The notes under the pieces were generated by a model. That model did no database searches. It was not told the DNA's origin and saw only the letters and a list, made by a program, of their open reading frames with translations. Positions 8,570 to 17,365 of a stretch of 36,683 nucleotides of DNA are shown in pieces (position 1 is the stretch's first letter; each line of letters begins with the position of its first letter). Source of the DNA: Planctomycetota bacterium (GTDB lineage: Bacteria > Planctomycetota > Planctomycetia > Gemmatales > Gemmataceae). Where the stretch lies: contig JACOUH010000324.1 in NCBI GenBank assembly GCA_016177925.1, forward strand, positions 1 to 36,683. Reading direction: 5' to 3'. The position numbers and the translations under genes are program-made.

Positions 8570-11160
8570 CCGTTCTTCTCCCTCCGTTCTCGAGGACAAG
8601 GAAATTGTCTGTGTATCGCTTGATGCTCCTCATGGTCCTGCTGCTCCTGGCCGTCCTGCCCGTCGCCGCTGACCGGGTAGGCCCCGGTCGCCAGCCCCCG
8701 CCCGCCGCGACGCCGGCCGCGTCGCTGCGGGCCCTCAAGGATTTCAAGGTCGAACTGCTCTACTCGGTTCCCAAGGACACCGAGGGCTCGTGGGTCAGCC
8801 TCTGCACCGATCCCAGGGGCCGGCTCATCGTCTCGGACCAGTATGGCGGGCTTTTCCGCGTCACGCCGCCGCCCGTCGGCGGCAAGGCCGCCGAGACGAA
8901 GGTCGAGAAGATCGACGTCCCGCTCGGCGAGGCGCAGGGACTGTTGTGGGCATTCGATAGCCTCTATGTCGTCGTCAATCGCGGGCAGAAATATGCCAGT
9001 GGCCTCTACCGCGTCCGCGACACCGACAACGACGACCGGCTCGACACGGTCGATTTGCTCCGCAAGATCAATGGCGAGGGCGAACATGGGCCGCATGCGG
9101 TCCTGCTGGCACCGGACGGCAAATCGCTGTACGTCATCTGCGGCAACGCCACGCAGTTGATGAGTCCACTGTCGGGCTCGCGTGTGCCCCGGCTGTGGGG
9201 AGAGGACCACCTGCTGCGGCGCATGCCCGACGGCAACGGCTTCATGGCCGGCGTCCTGGCCCCGGGCGGCTGCGTCTACCATGTCGACCCGGACGGCAAG
9301 AACTGGGAGCTGGTCAGCAACGGCTACCGCAACCCGTATGACATGGCGTTCAACCGCCACGGCGAGTTGTTCACGTTCGATGCCGACATGGAATGGGACA
9401 TGAACACACCGTGGTATCGGCCGACGCGCGTCTGCCTGGTGACCAGCGGCAGCGAGTTCGGCTGGCGCAATGGGGCGGGCAAGTGGCCGCCCTCCTACCC
9501 CGACAACCTGCCCGCGGTACTCAACGTCGGCCCCGGCTCGCCGACCGGGGTCACCTTCGGCTACGGAGCGAAGTTCCCCGCGAAGTACCAGGAAGCGTTC
9601 TTCATCTGCGACTGGAGCTACGGCAAACTCTACGCGGTTCACCTGACACCGGAAGGAAGCGCCTACCGCGGTGAGTTGGAGGAATTCGTCACTGGCACCC
9701 CGCTGCCGCTGACCGACATCGTCATCAACCCGCAGGATGGAGCGATGTACTTCGCCGTCGGCGGGCGCAAGACGCAGTCGGGGCTGTACCGCGTCACCTA
9801 CGTGGGCAAGGAATCGACCGCCCCCTCGAAGGGAGACGACCGCGGCGCCGAGCTGCGTGCGGCCCGTCACAAACTGGAGTCCTTTCACGGTCGCAAAAAT
9901 CCGAAGGCGGTCGACGCGGCCTGGCCTTTCCTCGGCCACACCGACCGCTACCTCCGCTTTGCCGCCCGCGTTGCCCTGGAGCACCAGGACCCGAAAACCT
10001 GGCGTGACCGGGCCCTGGCCGAGAAGGGACCGCAGGCGGCGCTGACCGCTCTGCTGGCGGTCGTGCGCGTCAGTGCCGCCGACCCGTTCCACCGTCGCAG
10101 GGGAAGTGCCCCGGTCGACGAGGCGCTGATGGTCCGGGTCTTCGAGGCGCTGGAGCGGCTGTCCTGGGACCAGCTAACCGACGCGCAGCGCCTCGAGTTG
10201 CTCCGTGTCTACGAGGTAGCCCTCAACCGCCTGGGGCCTCCGGACCTTGAGGCGAAGAAACGCCTCGTCTCCCGGTTCAGCGCCCTCTACCCGGCCAAGG
10301 CCCGCGAGCACAATGCCGAGCTGTGCCAGCTGCTCGTCTACCTGGAGGCACCGGACGTCGTCGCCCGGACGCTGAAGTTGATGGCCGAGGCGCCGACGCA
10401 GGAGGAGCAGATGGAGTACGCTCGCTGGCTGCGGGTGCGGAAGACCGGCTGGACGCTCCCGCAGCGCAAGGAGTATTTCGCCTGGTTCCTGCGGGCAGCC
10501 CACTTCAAGGGCGGGAACAGCCTCGGCGGCTTCCTGCGTATCATGAAGGCCGACGCCGTGGGCACGCTGACGGCAAAGGAGAAGACAGCACTGAAACCGA
10601 TCCTGGAGGCCCGGCCAGCCGAGTCGACGCCGATCGTCGGCAAGCCACGGCCGCTCGTCAAGAACTGGAAACTAGACGAGGTGGTGGCGATCGTCGACAA
10701 GGGACTGAAGACGAAGCGTGACTTCGACCGCGGCCGGCGGCTGTTCGGCGAGGCCACGTGCTTCGCCTGTCATCGCTTCGACAACGAGGGCGGCGCCACC
10801 GGCCCCGACCTGACCGGCGTTGCAGGGCGTTTCAGCGTCCGTGACTTGCTCGAATCGACCGTCGAGCCGAGCAAGGTCATCAGCGACCAGTACGCGGCGG
10901 TGGAGATCACGACGACCGACGGCCGGGTGATCGTCGGCCGCATTGTGAACCTCAGCGGCGACGCCATCATGGTAAACACCAACATGCTCGACCCCAATGC
11001 GATTGCCAATGTGAGCCGCAAGAAGGTCGAGTCGATGCAAACGTCGAAAGTTTCGCCGATGCCGGTCGGACTGCTCGACACGTTCAAGGAGGACGAGATC
11101 GTCGACCTGATGGCGTTCCTGCTCTCACGCGGCGACCGCAACCATAAGCTCTTCAAGTGA
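8566..11160 (+). CDS. PVC-type dehydrogenase-like propeller with C-terminal CxxCH haem domain
   Basis: The 864-residue protein reads from GTG 8566, overlapping the DUF1080 stop by four bases. A hydrophobic leader lies at residues about 18-35. Residues about 50-420 form a sorbosone/glucose-dehydrogenase-like beta-propeller (SGLYRVRDTDNDDRLD, YRNPYDMAFN, PTGVTFGYGAKFP). A helical HEAT-like region follows (about 435-690). The end, from about 715, is the PVC-specific haem-binding domain with CFACH at 732-736, GATGPDLTGV and a possible distal Met in SPMPVG. Family knowledge predicts a periplasmic sugar or alcohol dehydrogenase passing electrons to its own cytochrome c domain; the substrate is unknown. 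An alternative start at ATG near 8623 would leave the leader shorter and more conventional. A strong hairpin follows the gene. Confidence 0.88.
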   Translation: MTVLLPPFSRTRKLSVYRLMLLMVLLLLAVLPVAADRVGPGRQPPPAATPAASLRALKDFKVELLYSVPKDTEGSWVSLCTDPRGRLIVSDQYGGLFRVTPPPVGGKAAETKVEKIDVPLGEAQGLLWAFDSLYVVVNRGQKYASGLYRVRDTDNDDRLDTVDLLRKINGEGEHGPHAVLLAPDGKSLYVICGNATQLMSPLSGSRVPRLWGEDHLLRRMPDGNGFMAGVLAPGGCVYHVDPDGKNWELVSNGYRNPYDMAFNRHGELFTFDADMEWDMNTPWYRPTRVCLVTSGSEFGWRNGAGKWPPSYPDNLPAVLNVGPGSPTGVTFGYGAKFPAKYQEAFFICDWSYGKLYAVHLTPEGSAYRGELEEFVTGTPLPLTDIVINPQDGAMYFAVGGRKTQSGLYRVTYVGKESTAPSKGDDRGAELRAARHKLESFHGRKNPKAVDAAWPFLGHTDRYLRFAARVALEHQDPKTWRDRALAEKGPQAALTALLAVVRVSAADPFHRRRGSAPVDEALMVRVFEALERLSWDQLTDAQRLELLRVYEVALNRLGPPDLEAKKRLVSRFSALYPAKAREHNAELCQLLVYLEAPDVVARTLKLMAEAPTQEEQMEYARWLRVRKTGWTLPQRKEYFAWFLRAAHFKGGNSLGGFLRIMKADAVGTLTAKEKTALKPILEARPAESTPIVGKPRPLVKNWKLDEVVAIVDKGLKTKRDFDRGRRLFGEATCFACHRFDNEGGATGPDLTGVAGRFSVRDLLESTVEPSKVISDQYAAVEITTTDGRVIVGRIVNLSGDAIMVNTNMLDPNAIANVSRKKVESMQTSKVSPMPVGLLDTFKEDEIVDLMAFLLSRGDRNHKLFK

Positions 11161-11201
11161 GGGCGGACTTCAAAGGAGAACCAACCCGGCCAGGGGCTCC
11201 C

Positions 11202-11235
11202 GCGGCCCCTGCCACCTGCGGGTGGCAGGGGCCGC
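11202..11235. terminator. Perfect 15-base stem hairpin after the dehydrogenase gene
   Basis: GCGGCCCCTGCCACC at 11202-11216 and its exact complement at 11221-11235 enclose the loop TGCG, 41 bases beyond the stop at 11160. The following bases include CCTTTC but no real U-run. Likely transcription end for the DUF1080/dehydrogenase operon. Confidence 0.65.
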
Positions 11236-11546
11236 CGTCCTTTCGGGGTGCGTCTCCGGCGGCGGGGGCGGTGTGGCAAAACCGACAAACTGGGGAGCAA
11301 AAGCCGATCGGGCAGTCTCAGTAATTGTTGCACAAAGCTGCTCAAGCTGGGCAGGGGCGGATGCCGAATGGTAAAGCTAGAAACTCAGCAAGCCAGCGGT
11401 CCGGTCGGAGACCAGGGAGACTGCTTGCGGAGAGGAAGGACAAGGAAAAGAGGAAGAGGCGCGGGGCAGGCCCGGCAGCGGAGCAGCCGACCGAGTTGCC
11501 GTGCCCAGCCCCAAGCCGGAATCAACCTCTGTCGGAGGAATAACAA
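11236..11546. other. Gap without a recognisable gene
   Basis: Short frames here have no family features and biased composition. The stretch probably carries the promoter and 5' leader of the cysteine-rich gene, but no convincing -35/-10 pair was found. A GGAGG ribosome site at 11535-11539 serves the GTG at 11547. Confidence 0.5.
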
Positions 11547-12263
11547 GTGAATGCCGCTTTTCTGTTGATGACCACCGCCTGGCTTGCTGGCGCGGACGGG
11601 CCTGCCGCGGCGCCGGCCGTGGCCCCTTCGTACGGCTCGTACAGCACCTGCGGAACGTGCGGGTCGTGCTGTTCTGCATGTTCGGACTGTTGCGACAAGG
11701 AGAGCTGGTTCAGCCGGCTGAGGAATAGGATGAAACGCAGCACGTGTGACGACTGCTGTCACAGCGGCTGCCCGACGACCTGCTGCCCGCCCGCCCCCTG
11801 CTGCAAGCCCACCTGCCCGACGACCTGCTGCACGTCTTGCGATAGCTGCTGTGACAAGCCGTCGTGGTGGGATCGGCTCCGCGGCCGTTTCCGCAAGCAC
11901 GACTGCTGCGATAGCTGCGCCGCTCCGAGCTGCCACAGCACGTGTGGCAGCTGCGGCTCCTGCAACTGCTGCTCCTCGTGCTCGTCCTGCGAGAGCAAGG
12001 GCCTGCTCATCCGGATGCGGGGCTGGTTCGACCGCAAGCACGACTGCTGCGATAGCTGCTCGTCGTGCGGCACGTGCGGCAGTTACATGATCCCGCACGG
12101 CACCCAGACGACGCCGAACCCCGAGCGCATCCCGACGCCTCCGCTGAAGAAGATGCCGGACGGCGCCAAGAAGACGAGTTCCATCCCGCAGATCGGGGTG
12201 CCGGCCGAGCGGATCGGCGCCCCTGCTCCGCGGACACTCGACCTGGGCCACAGCCCGTACTAA
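11547..12263 (+). CDS. Cysteine-rich secreted repeat protein
   Basis: The 238-residue protein starts at GTG 11547, chosen because GGAGG lies eight bases upstream. It opens with a signal-like segment (MNAAFLLMTTAWLAGADG). It contains 37 cysteines (about 15 percent), nearly all between residues 34 and 176, mostly as CC or CxxC. Three copies of a module can be seen: cysteine cluster, K-x-S/G, an amphipathic basic helix rich in W, F and R, then a CDDCC/CCDSC cluster (the helices begin at WFSRLRNR, WWDRLRGR and LLIRMRGW). The tail (about 180-238) is Pro-rich and Cys-free. I recognise no named family. Disulphide-bonded envelope protein or metal binder are both possible. A U-rich terminator follows. 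Confidence 0.8.
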   Translation: MNAAFLLMTTAWLAGADGPAAAPAVAPSYGSYSTCGTCGSCCSACSDCCDKESWFSRLRNRMKRSTCDDCCHSGCPTTCCPPAPCCKPTCPTTCCTSCDSCCDKPSWWDRLRGRFRKHDCCDSCAAPSCHSTCGSCGSCNCCSSCSSCESKGLLIRMRGWFDRKHDCCDSCSSCGTCGSYMIPHGTQTTPNPERIPTPPLKKMPDGAKKTSSIPQIGVPAERIGAPAPRTLDLGHSPY

Positions 12264-12267
12264 AAGG

Positions 12268-12323
12268 TGGGGCAAGTTTCCAACTTGCCCTCTGCTGCAT
12301 GGGCAAGTTGGAAACTTGCCCCC
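12268..12323. repeat. Nested palindrome pair
   Basis: Two 21-base palindromes (GGGCAAGTT/AACTTGCCC with TCC or GGA centres) are separated by ten bases and are themselves inverted copies, so the whole 56 bases can form one long hairpin. It starts five bases past the cysteine-rich gene's stop. Confidence 0.75.
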
Positions 12324-12337
12324 CATTCGACCCAGGG

Positions 12338-12372
12338 CCCCACGCCGCCTCCCGCGCAGCGTGGGGTTTTTT
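12338..12372 (+). terminator. Intrinsic terminator of the cysteine-rich gene
   Basis: CCCCACGC at 12338-12345 pairs with GCGTGGGG at 12359-12366, followed directly by six T. This is the only textbook rho-independent terminator seen in the window. Confidence 0.8.
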
Positions 12373-12387
12373 CGTGCGCCATCGTAG

Positions 12388-12440
12388 TCCTCTCGCTCCG
12401 CGAGAGGATCTTCGTCGATTCCTCTCGCTCCGCGCGAGGA
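12388..12440. repeat. Two tandem TCCTCTCGC palindromes
   Basis: TCCTCTCGC-TCC-GCGAGAGGA at 12388-12408 and a copy with one mismatch at 12420-12440, eleven bases apart. The second ends one base before the TPR gene's stop codon (minus strand), so they may end transcription coming from that side. Confidence 0.65.
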
Positions 12441-13298
12441 TTATTCTCGCTTGCGGAGTAGATCGCGGTGGACACGGGCGACATCCCACATGTAGTGTCC
12501 GACACGGTGGTTGTCGGTTGCCTCGCTCAGGTGCTTGCGCGCCCGTTCGGCATTGCCGTGGACCTCGTGGTACAGCCCCAGGTAGAGATGGGCGTAGAAT
12601 AGCCGCGCGTTCTTCTGCGCCGCCGTCGGCCGGTCCGCCTCGGCGGCCTTCAACACGTCCTCCCTCTTCGCCTTGCCGGCGAAGAGAGCGTACACCTCCA
12701 TCATCGGGACGCGCTGGTCCTTGCCGATCTTCAGCAGGGACACCCGGGCCTTCTTGACGCCGTCCTTGCGGGCGACGCACAGGAAATGCCAGACCGCATT
12801 CTCGACGTCGTTGGTGTCGACCTTCTCGTAGCCCTCGAACTGCTTGCGGCCCTCGTCGTACTTGCCCAGGTAGTACAGCGTGATGCCACGCTTCCAGTGG
12901 CCGGGGACAGCATCCGGCCGCAACTTCAGGAAACGGTCGAAGTCGGCCAGCGACTCGGCGAGGTGGCCGAGCTTGAACTGCTCGCTGCCGCGCAGGTTGA
13001 ACGCCTCCGCCGCCTTTGGGTCCAGCTCGATCGCCCTGGTGAAGTCGGCGACCGCCTCCTTGTGGCGCCCCAGCAGTTCGTAAGCGCGTCCGTGCGCGAG
13101 GTAGGCACGCGGGGTCTTGCCAAAGGTCAATTCCTTGTCCCCGAGGGCGAGTGCCCGTTTCGCCGCCTCGGCCGACTTCTCAAACTCGTTCTTCAGCAGT
13201 GCCTCCTGGCTCACCGACAGCAACCTCTCGATTTGCTCGATCATGGTCGAATCCGCGAGCGCGGGAAGCCCCAGCAGGAGGAGAGAAAACAGTCGCAT
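12441..13298 (-). CDS. Exported TPR protein
   Basis: The 285-residue protein has a short signal peptide (MRLFSLLLLGLPALA) and tandem tetratricopeptide repeats over about residues 30-260. The clearest repeat units are GRAYELLGRHKEAVADFTRA with ELDPKAAEAFNLRG, and the following SEQFKLGHLAESLADFDRFL. It resembles NlpI-like scaffold proteins that bring partners together in the periplasm. GGAGACACGTC precedes the ATG. It lies 66 bases downstream of the ClpB-like gene on the same strand, so the DinB/Clp/TPR genes may be one transcript. The partner is unknown. The gene is complete and converges on the cysteine-rich gene. Confidence 0.85.
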   Translation of the reverse strand: MRLFSLLLLGLPALADSTMIEQIERLLSVSQEALLKNEFEKSAEAAKRALALGDKELTFGKTPRAYLAHGRAYELLGRHKEAVADFTRAIELDPKAAEAFNLRGSEQFKLGHLAESLADFDRFLKLRPDAVPGHWKRGITLYYLGKYDEGRKQFEGYEKVDTNDVENAVWHFLCVARKDGVKKARVSLLKIGKDQRVPMMEVYALFAGKAKREDVLKAAEADRPTAAQKNARLFYAHLYLGLYHEVHGNAERARKHLSEATDNHRVGHYMWDVARVHRDLLRKRE

Positions 13299-13364
13299 GA
13301 CGTGTCTCCGTGGCGGGCGACGCTCGGGATAGCCTAGAAGTCCACTGCGGGCCGGACAGGGTCG

Positions 13365-16300
13365 TCATTCGTCGAGCAGACCGCGGGCGCTCTCGATCAT
13401 GCGCTGCTCCAGCAGCTCGGCAAGCAGGTCCTCCAGTGCGCTGTCCCAGGCGATCCTGCGGCCGAGCAGCAGGTCCTCGACGATGTTGCGCTCCGGTTGA
13501 TAGATCCGCCGCCGTGGCTGGTTGCCGATCGCCCCGCGTCGCTCGATACCCGGCGGCGGAATGTAATAGGTGTTGTCCAGTGTCCCCGTCAGCGGCAGCG
13601 GGCTGGTGTCGACGAGACCCTTGCCAGCGTCGCGTGCGGCGTTGAAGGGATGCAGGCCGCTCTCCGGTGCGAACAGCGGGTTGACCGCAGTCCCGCGAAT
13701 GGCCAGCGCCGCGCCGATGACGCCTTCCCAGGCTGACGCCCACACCTCCGCCCCCGCCCAGGTGCGGCGCTGCCGGTCCCAGCGGCGGACGCGCAGCGAC
13801 GGGCCGCCCGTATACGCTCCCTCCACATCGAGGACCAGACGTCGCTCCGGCGTCGACTTCTCGTCGCGTCCCTCGCGCCCCGGCGTGAACTGCCACAGGT
13901 CGACGATCGCGCCAAGCCGGCGCGCGACGGCGGCGTAGGCAGCAGTCAGCTTGACCAGCAGGACGTGTACCTCACTGAAGACCGCCACCGTCACCTCGTC
14001 GGGACGGTCGAAGCGCATCACATAAAGCGATCGCAGAACGTGGTTGAAACGCTGCCGCCCCTCGTCGAGCGACCGGCGCAGCCGCTCGTGGTCGAGATGC
14101 TCCTGGCTTTGGAGGGCGAGCAGGGCCTCGTCCTCCAGGGCGACCGCCGCCTGTGCCACTTCCCGCAGTTCGTCGCGAAGCTTGCGGAACTGCGACAGCC
14201 GGCCCAGGCGCTGCGTGTCCTCGGCCGGCGACACCCACTTGCCCTCGCGCACGCGCTTCTCGATGCGTTCCAGGCGGAAGATCTCGTTGAGCAGTTCGCG
14301 CACCGCGGGGCAACCCTCCAGGCGCTGCACGTCGCGGCGCAGCCCGACGCAGCCGCCGGCCGTCTCGACCGAAGCCGCGTCCATTCCGTGTGTTCCCGCC
14401 TGCCGCCCGCCCTCGTCGGTCCGCGCTCGCACATGGATCTGCAGCCCCTCACCGGCCCGTGTGACGGCGACGCGCAGCGGTGTGTCGGCCGTGTAGCCGT
14501 TCATCTTCTCGGCGAGCGGAGCGAGCAGCTCGCGCTCGATGGCCCGCTTGAGCGGGCGAGCGCCGTAGCGGGCGTCGTAGCCCTTGCGGGCGAGCCAGCC
14601 CGCCACCTCCGCGGCGATGTCGAGAGCCACGCCGCGGTAGCGGATGCCGTCGCGCAACTGCACGAGCTGTAGCTGCCGTTGGGCGATCTTCCCTATCGTC
14701 TCTTCGTCGAGCGGGGCAAAGGGGACGATGCGGTCGATGCGGTTGAAGAACTCTGGCCGGACGAATGCCTGCACCTCGCGGACGAAGTGCTCACGGGCCT
14801 CCTCGCGCAACCTTGCGGATGAACGCCGCGGCTCGCTGTGATCACCGAAACCGAGGCCGCCCTGCTGGTACGAGGCCGCGCCGAGGTTCGAGGTCATGAT
14901 GACGACGCTGTTGCAGAAGTCAGCGAGGCGACCCGCCGAGTCGGTCAGCCGGCCCTCGCCCAGGACCTGGAGCAGCAGATCAAACAGCTGCGGGTGCGCT
15001 TTCTCGAACTCGTCAAGGAGGATGACCGAGAACGGCTGTTCGCGCACCTTGGCGGTCAGCAATCCTTCGCTGCCGATGGTGCCGCCGATGAGGCGTTGCA
15101 CCGCGAGCGGATCGGCGTACTCGCTCATGTCGAAGCGTGTCAGGCGCTGCCGGCTGCCGAACAGGAACTCGGCCAGCGCCTTGGCCATCTCCGTCTTGCC
15201 GACTCCGGTAGGTCCGATGAACAGCAGCGAGGCAATCGGCTTGCGCGGCCGGGTCAGCCGCGCCTTGACGGTGGCGAGCAGGTCGACGACGAGGTCGACC
15301 GCCTCGGGCTGGCCGATGACGCGTCCGGCGAACCAGTGCCGCGCCTCGGTGAGGTCGAGGCGCACGCCGTCCTCAAGCAGGAACAGCGGCAGGCCCGTCT
15401 CGCGCGAGAATGCCGCCGTGACGTCGCCTCCGGTCAGGACGCGCTGGCGCGGGGCGTCGGCGAGGAGGTCCTTCAGGAAACGCAGCGGGCGGCCGGGAGA
15501 GGCGGAGTAGGTGGCGTAGCGGCGGTGCAGCGTGTCGAGCACCTCCAGGGCGGCGGGGTCGATCGGCAGCTCGCCGCGCGGCGCGGGGCGCGACAGGGCG
15601 GCGTTCAGGGCGAACGAGGCGAGGATGGCCTGGCCGCGCGCGCGCGACGGCTCCTCGACGCGAAGCTCCGTGAAGACGCGGAGCAGGTGCGGGCCCTGGC
15701 GCTCCAGCAGCGGCAGTTGCTCGGGCGTGCATTCGACGAGGACGAGCAGATCGCCGCGGCCAAGGTAGGGACGCAGGAACGAGGCGATGCCCTGGCTGTG
15801 GTGCTCGCTCTTGCCAACCTCGACCAACTCCAGGAGGTTGCCCAGGTGCAGGACGGCTTTCGCTTTGCTCGCCTCGCGCCAGAGCGTCTGGCAGCGTTCC
15901 TGCCACATGCCGAAGCCCGACATGCCGGCGACCAGGCGCGCCCCGCTTGTCCCCCAGAAGGGGGTGTGCCCCAGACCGAAGTCGCGGCGGCGCCGCACCA
16001 GTTCGTGAACCAGCGCCGTCTTGCCGACGCCGGACGGCCCGATCAGGAGGACGCTGCGCGGGTTGCGGCCCGTCAGCGCCTCGGCCAGGCGCGGCAGCAG
16101 GTCCTGGACTTCGTAGGCCTCGTCGAGGTGCTGCGCGGTCAGGTCAACGCCGACTTCCTCGAGGACCGACTTCTTCCGCTGCCGCTCGGACTCCTCGTCG
16201 ACGACGCGCTGCTTCGGCGTGGGCAGGCGGACGCCAAACGAGAGCGGAATAATCTCCAATTTGCGGCAGCGCTGCAGCCGCACGAGGTCGTCGAGCCGCA

Positions 16301-16730
16301 TCATCTTGCGACGAAGGAGGGCGGCCCGGACGTGCAGCGGCAGGAGGCGGTCGCGTTCCTCAGGGGTGGGGGCGAGTACCTCGATGTCGAGGGCCGGGAC
16401 ATAGGCGAGGAAGCTCTCGCTGCCGTGCGCCCACTTCAGGACGGGCAGCACCAGCTCGACCGGCTCGCGCCATGATGCAGAGCGGGCAGGGGCGTCGAGG
16501 TTGAGGGGGAGTTCGGCGACCTCGACGGGGCCGGTCTGGTGGCGGCGGTAGAGGTCCAGCGGCGGCAGGGCGCGGACGAGGTGCCGGGCGTTGGCTTCCA
16601 GGGCGAGGCAGAGTTCGTCGCGGTCGTCGCCGAGGCACGCCACCTCGGGATAGAAGAGCGCCTCGGCGAGGAACAGGTCGTTCTCCAGACGCTGGAGAAG
16701 GCCAGTCAGGCGGAACTCGTGCTCGGGCAT
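13365..16730 (-). CDS. ClpB-like double AAA+ ATPase with degenerate D1 and C-terminal extension
   Basis: The 1121-residue protein lacks the usual Clp-N domain and instead has about 200 residues of unrecognised sequence. The first AAA module (about 215-455) has an intact Walker A (GPSGVGKT, Lys237), but the Walker B acidic pair is replaced by Gly297-Asn298 (AVLHLGNLLEL where ClpB has FIDE), so it probably binds without hydrolysing ATP. The second module (about 470-770) looks active: GPTGVGKT with Lys512, VILLDEFEKAH, sensor-type MTSNLGA, and a ClpB-type small domain. Residues about 775-1121 form an extra domain whose middle resembles the PCRF part of peptide-chain release factors (ESGLHPF at about 1023 compares with ESGVHR). 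No GGQ motif is present. It follows the DinB gene by 12 bases. Predicted role: cytoplasmic unfoldase or remodeller; substrate unknown. Confidence 0.85.
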   Translation of the reverse strand: MPEHEFRLTGLLQRLENDLFLAEALFYPEVACLGDDRDELCLALEANARHLVRALPPLDLYRRHQTGPVEVAELPLNLDAPARSASWREPVELVLPVLKWAHGSESFLAYVPALDIEVLAPTPEERDRLLPLHVRAALLRRKMMRLDDLVRLQRCRKLEIIPLSFGVRLPTPKQRVVDEESERQRKKSVLEEVGVDLTAQHLDEAYEVQDLLPRLAEALTGRNPRSVLLIGPSGVGKTALVHELVRRRRDFGLGHTPFWGTSGARLVAGMSGFGMWQERCQTLWREASKAKAVLHLGNLLELVEVGKSEHHSQGIASFLRPYLGRGDLLVLVECTPEQLPLLERQGPHLLRVFTELRVEEPSRARGQAILASFALNAALSRPAPRGELPIDPAALEVLDTLHRRYATYSASPGRPLRFLKDLLADAPRQRVLTGGDVTAAFSRETGLPLFLLEDGVRLDLTEARHWFAGRVIGQPEAVDLVVDLLATVKARLTRPRKPIASLLFIGPTGVGKTEMAKALAEFLFGSRQRLTRFDMSEYADPLAVQRLIGGTIGSEGLLTAKVREQPFSVILLDEFEKAHPQLFDLLLQVLGEGRLTDSAGRLADFCNSVVIMTSNLGAASYQQGGLGFGDHSEPRRSSARLREEAREHFVREVQAFVRPEFFNRIDRIVPFAPLDEETIGKIAQRQLQLVQLRDGIRYRGVALDIAAEVAGWLARKGYDARYGARPLKRAIERELLAPLAEKMNGYTADTPLRVAVTRAGEGLQIHVRARTDEGGRQAGTHGMDAASVETAGGCVGLRRDVQRLEGCPAVRELLNEIFRLERIEKRVREGKWVSPAEDTQRLGRLSQFRKLRDELREVAQAAVALEDEALLALQSQEHLDHERLRRSLDEGRQRFNHVLRSLYVMRFDRPDEVTVAVFSEVHVLLVKLTAAYAAVARRLGAIVDLWQFTPGREGRDEKSTPERRLVLDVEGAYTGGPSLRVRRWDRQRRTWAGAEVWASAWEGVIGAALAIRGTAVNPLFAPESGLHPFNAARDAGKGLVDTSPLPLTGTLDNTYYIPPPGIERRGAIGNQPRRRIYQPERNIVEDLLLGRRIAWDSALEDLLAELLEQRMIESARGLLDE

Positions 16731-16742
16731 CGGTCGGTTCCT

Positions 16743-17225
16743 TTACGCCCCTTCCCAGGTGCCGAGGGCGCGGCGGAGCATCACGAGCTGTCCCAGGTGA
16801 TAGGCGTTGTGGTCGGCGACCAGCAGGGCCTCGCGCAGGATCGTCTGGCCCTCGCCGCGCGGGATGCGCGCGAGTAGGTCCGTGGCCGGGTCAGCGACCA
16901 GGTCCTGCATCGCCTTCAGGTCGGCGCGGAAAGCAGTGACGCTGCGATCCCAGGCGTCGGCGTCCGGCGGAGCGTCGCTCCTGGGCCAGTAGCCGTCGGG
17001 GAACGACGGCGAGACGTGCTTGGGATTGCGGCTGAACTCGAGGATGTCCCACTGGGCGAGGCGCAGGTGCTCGAGCAGGTGCCAGGGTGTGTGCGGTACC
17101 CCGCTCACCTTCGCCCCGCGCAGCTCGGCGGGAAGGTCCGCGATCGCGTCGTCGAAACTGAGGTGTGCCCCGCCGCCGCGCAGCAGGTAGAGCAGGTGCT
17201 CACGCAGGGCCTGGTTGCTGGTCAT
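16743..17225 (-). CDS. DinB-like four-helix metal-binding protein
   Basis: The 160-residue protein fits the DinB/YfiT-like superfamily in length and helical pattern. Likely metal ligands are a His in [10 protein letters not shown] (about residues 45-54) and the two His of DHNAYHLGQ (about 138-146), the usual three-histidine arrangement. Members of this superfamily include thiol-dependent transferases and stress-linked proteins; the reaction here cannot be assigned. ATG 17225 is chosen because GGGAGGAACC lies just upstream; the frame continues further but crosses the divergent leader. It is followed after 12 bases by the ClpB-like gene, suggesting one operon. It is divergent from the PepSY-like gene. 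Confidence 0.8.
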   Translation of the reverse strand: MTSNQALREHLLYLLRGGGAHLSFDDAIADLPAELRGAKVSGVPHTPWHLLEHLRLAQWDILEFSRNPKHVSPSFPDGYWPRSDAPPDADAWDRSVTAFRADLKAMQDLVADPATDLLARIPRGEGQTILREALLVADHNAYHLGQLVMLRRALGTWEGA

Positions 17226-17287
17226 GGTTCCTCCCTTCGTTCGCCGCAGCGCGGGCCGGAGATGAAGAAGAGGTTCTCGTTCCCTCA

Positions 17288-17311
17288 CCACGGCTTCAGG
17301 TTGCCGTGGTA
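17288..17311. promoter_or_regulatory. Operator-like palindrome between divergent genes
   Basis: ACCACGGC and GCCGTGGT are perfect eight-base arms around TTCAGGTT, centred in the 140-base gap between the DinB-like and PepSY-like genes. Being between two divergent starts it is more likely an operator than a terminator. No regulator is encoded next to it. Confidence 0.4.
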
Positions 17312-17365
17312 TTGTAGCGTCGGAGTTGCGGACCGATAGCCGGTGCGAACGAAGGAGGGACCATC

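Noticed and set aside
8302..10092. 596-codon minus-strand frame over the DUF1080/dehydrogenase genes
   Set aside because: Shadow of two recognised plus-strand genes.
11248..11550. Small gene upstream of the cysteine-rich protein
   Set aside because: Arg/Gly-rich frame without ribosome site or family motif, overlapping the next gene's start.
14838..16475. 545-codon plus-strand frame opposite the ClpB-like gene
   Set aside because: Mirror of a gene with obvious Walker motifs; Arg/Gln/Val-rich composition typical of antisense frames.
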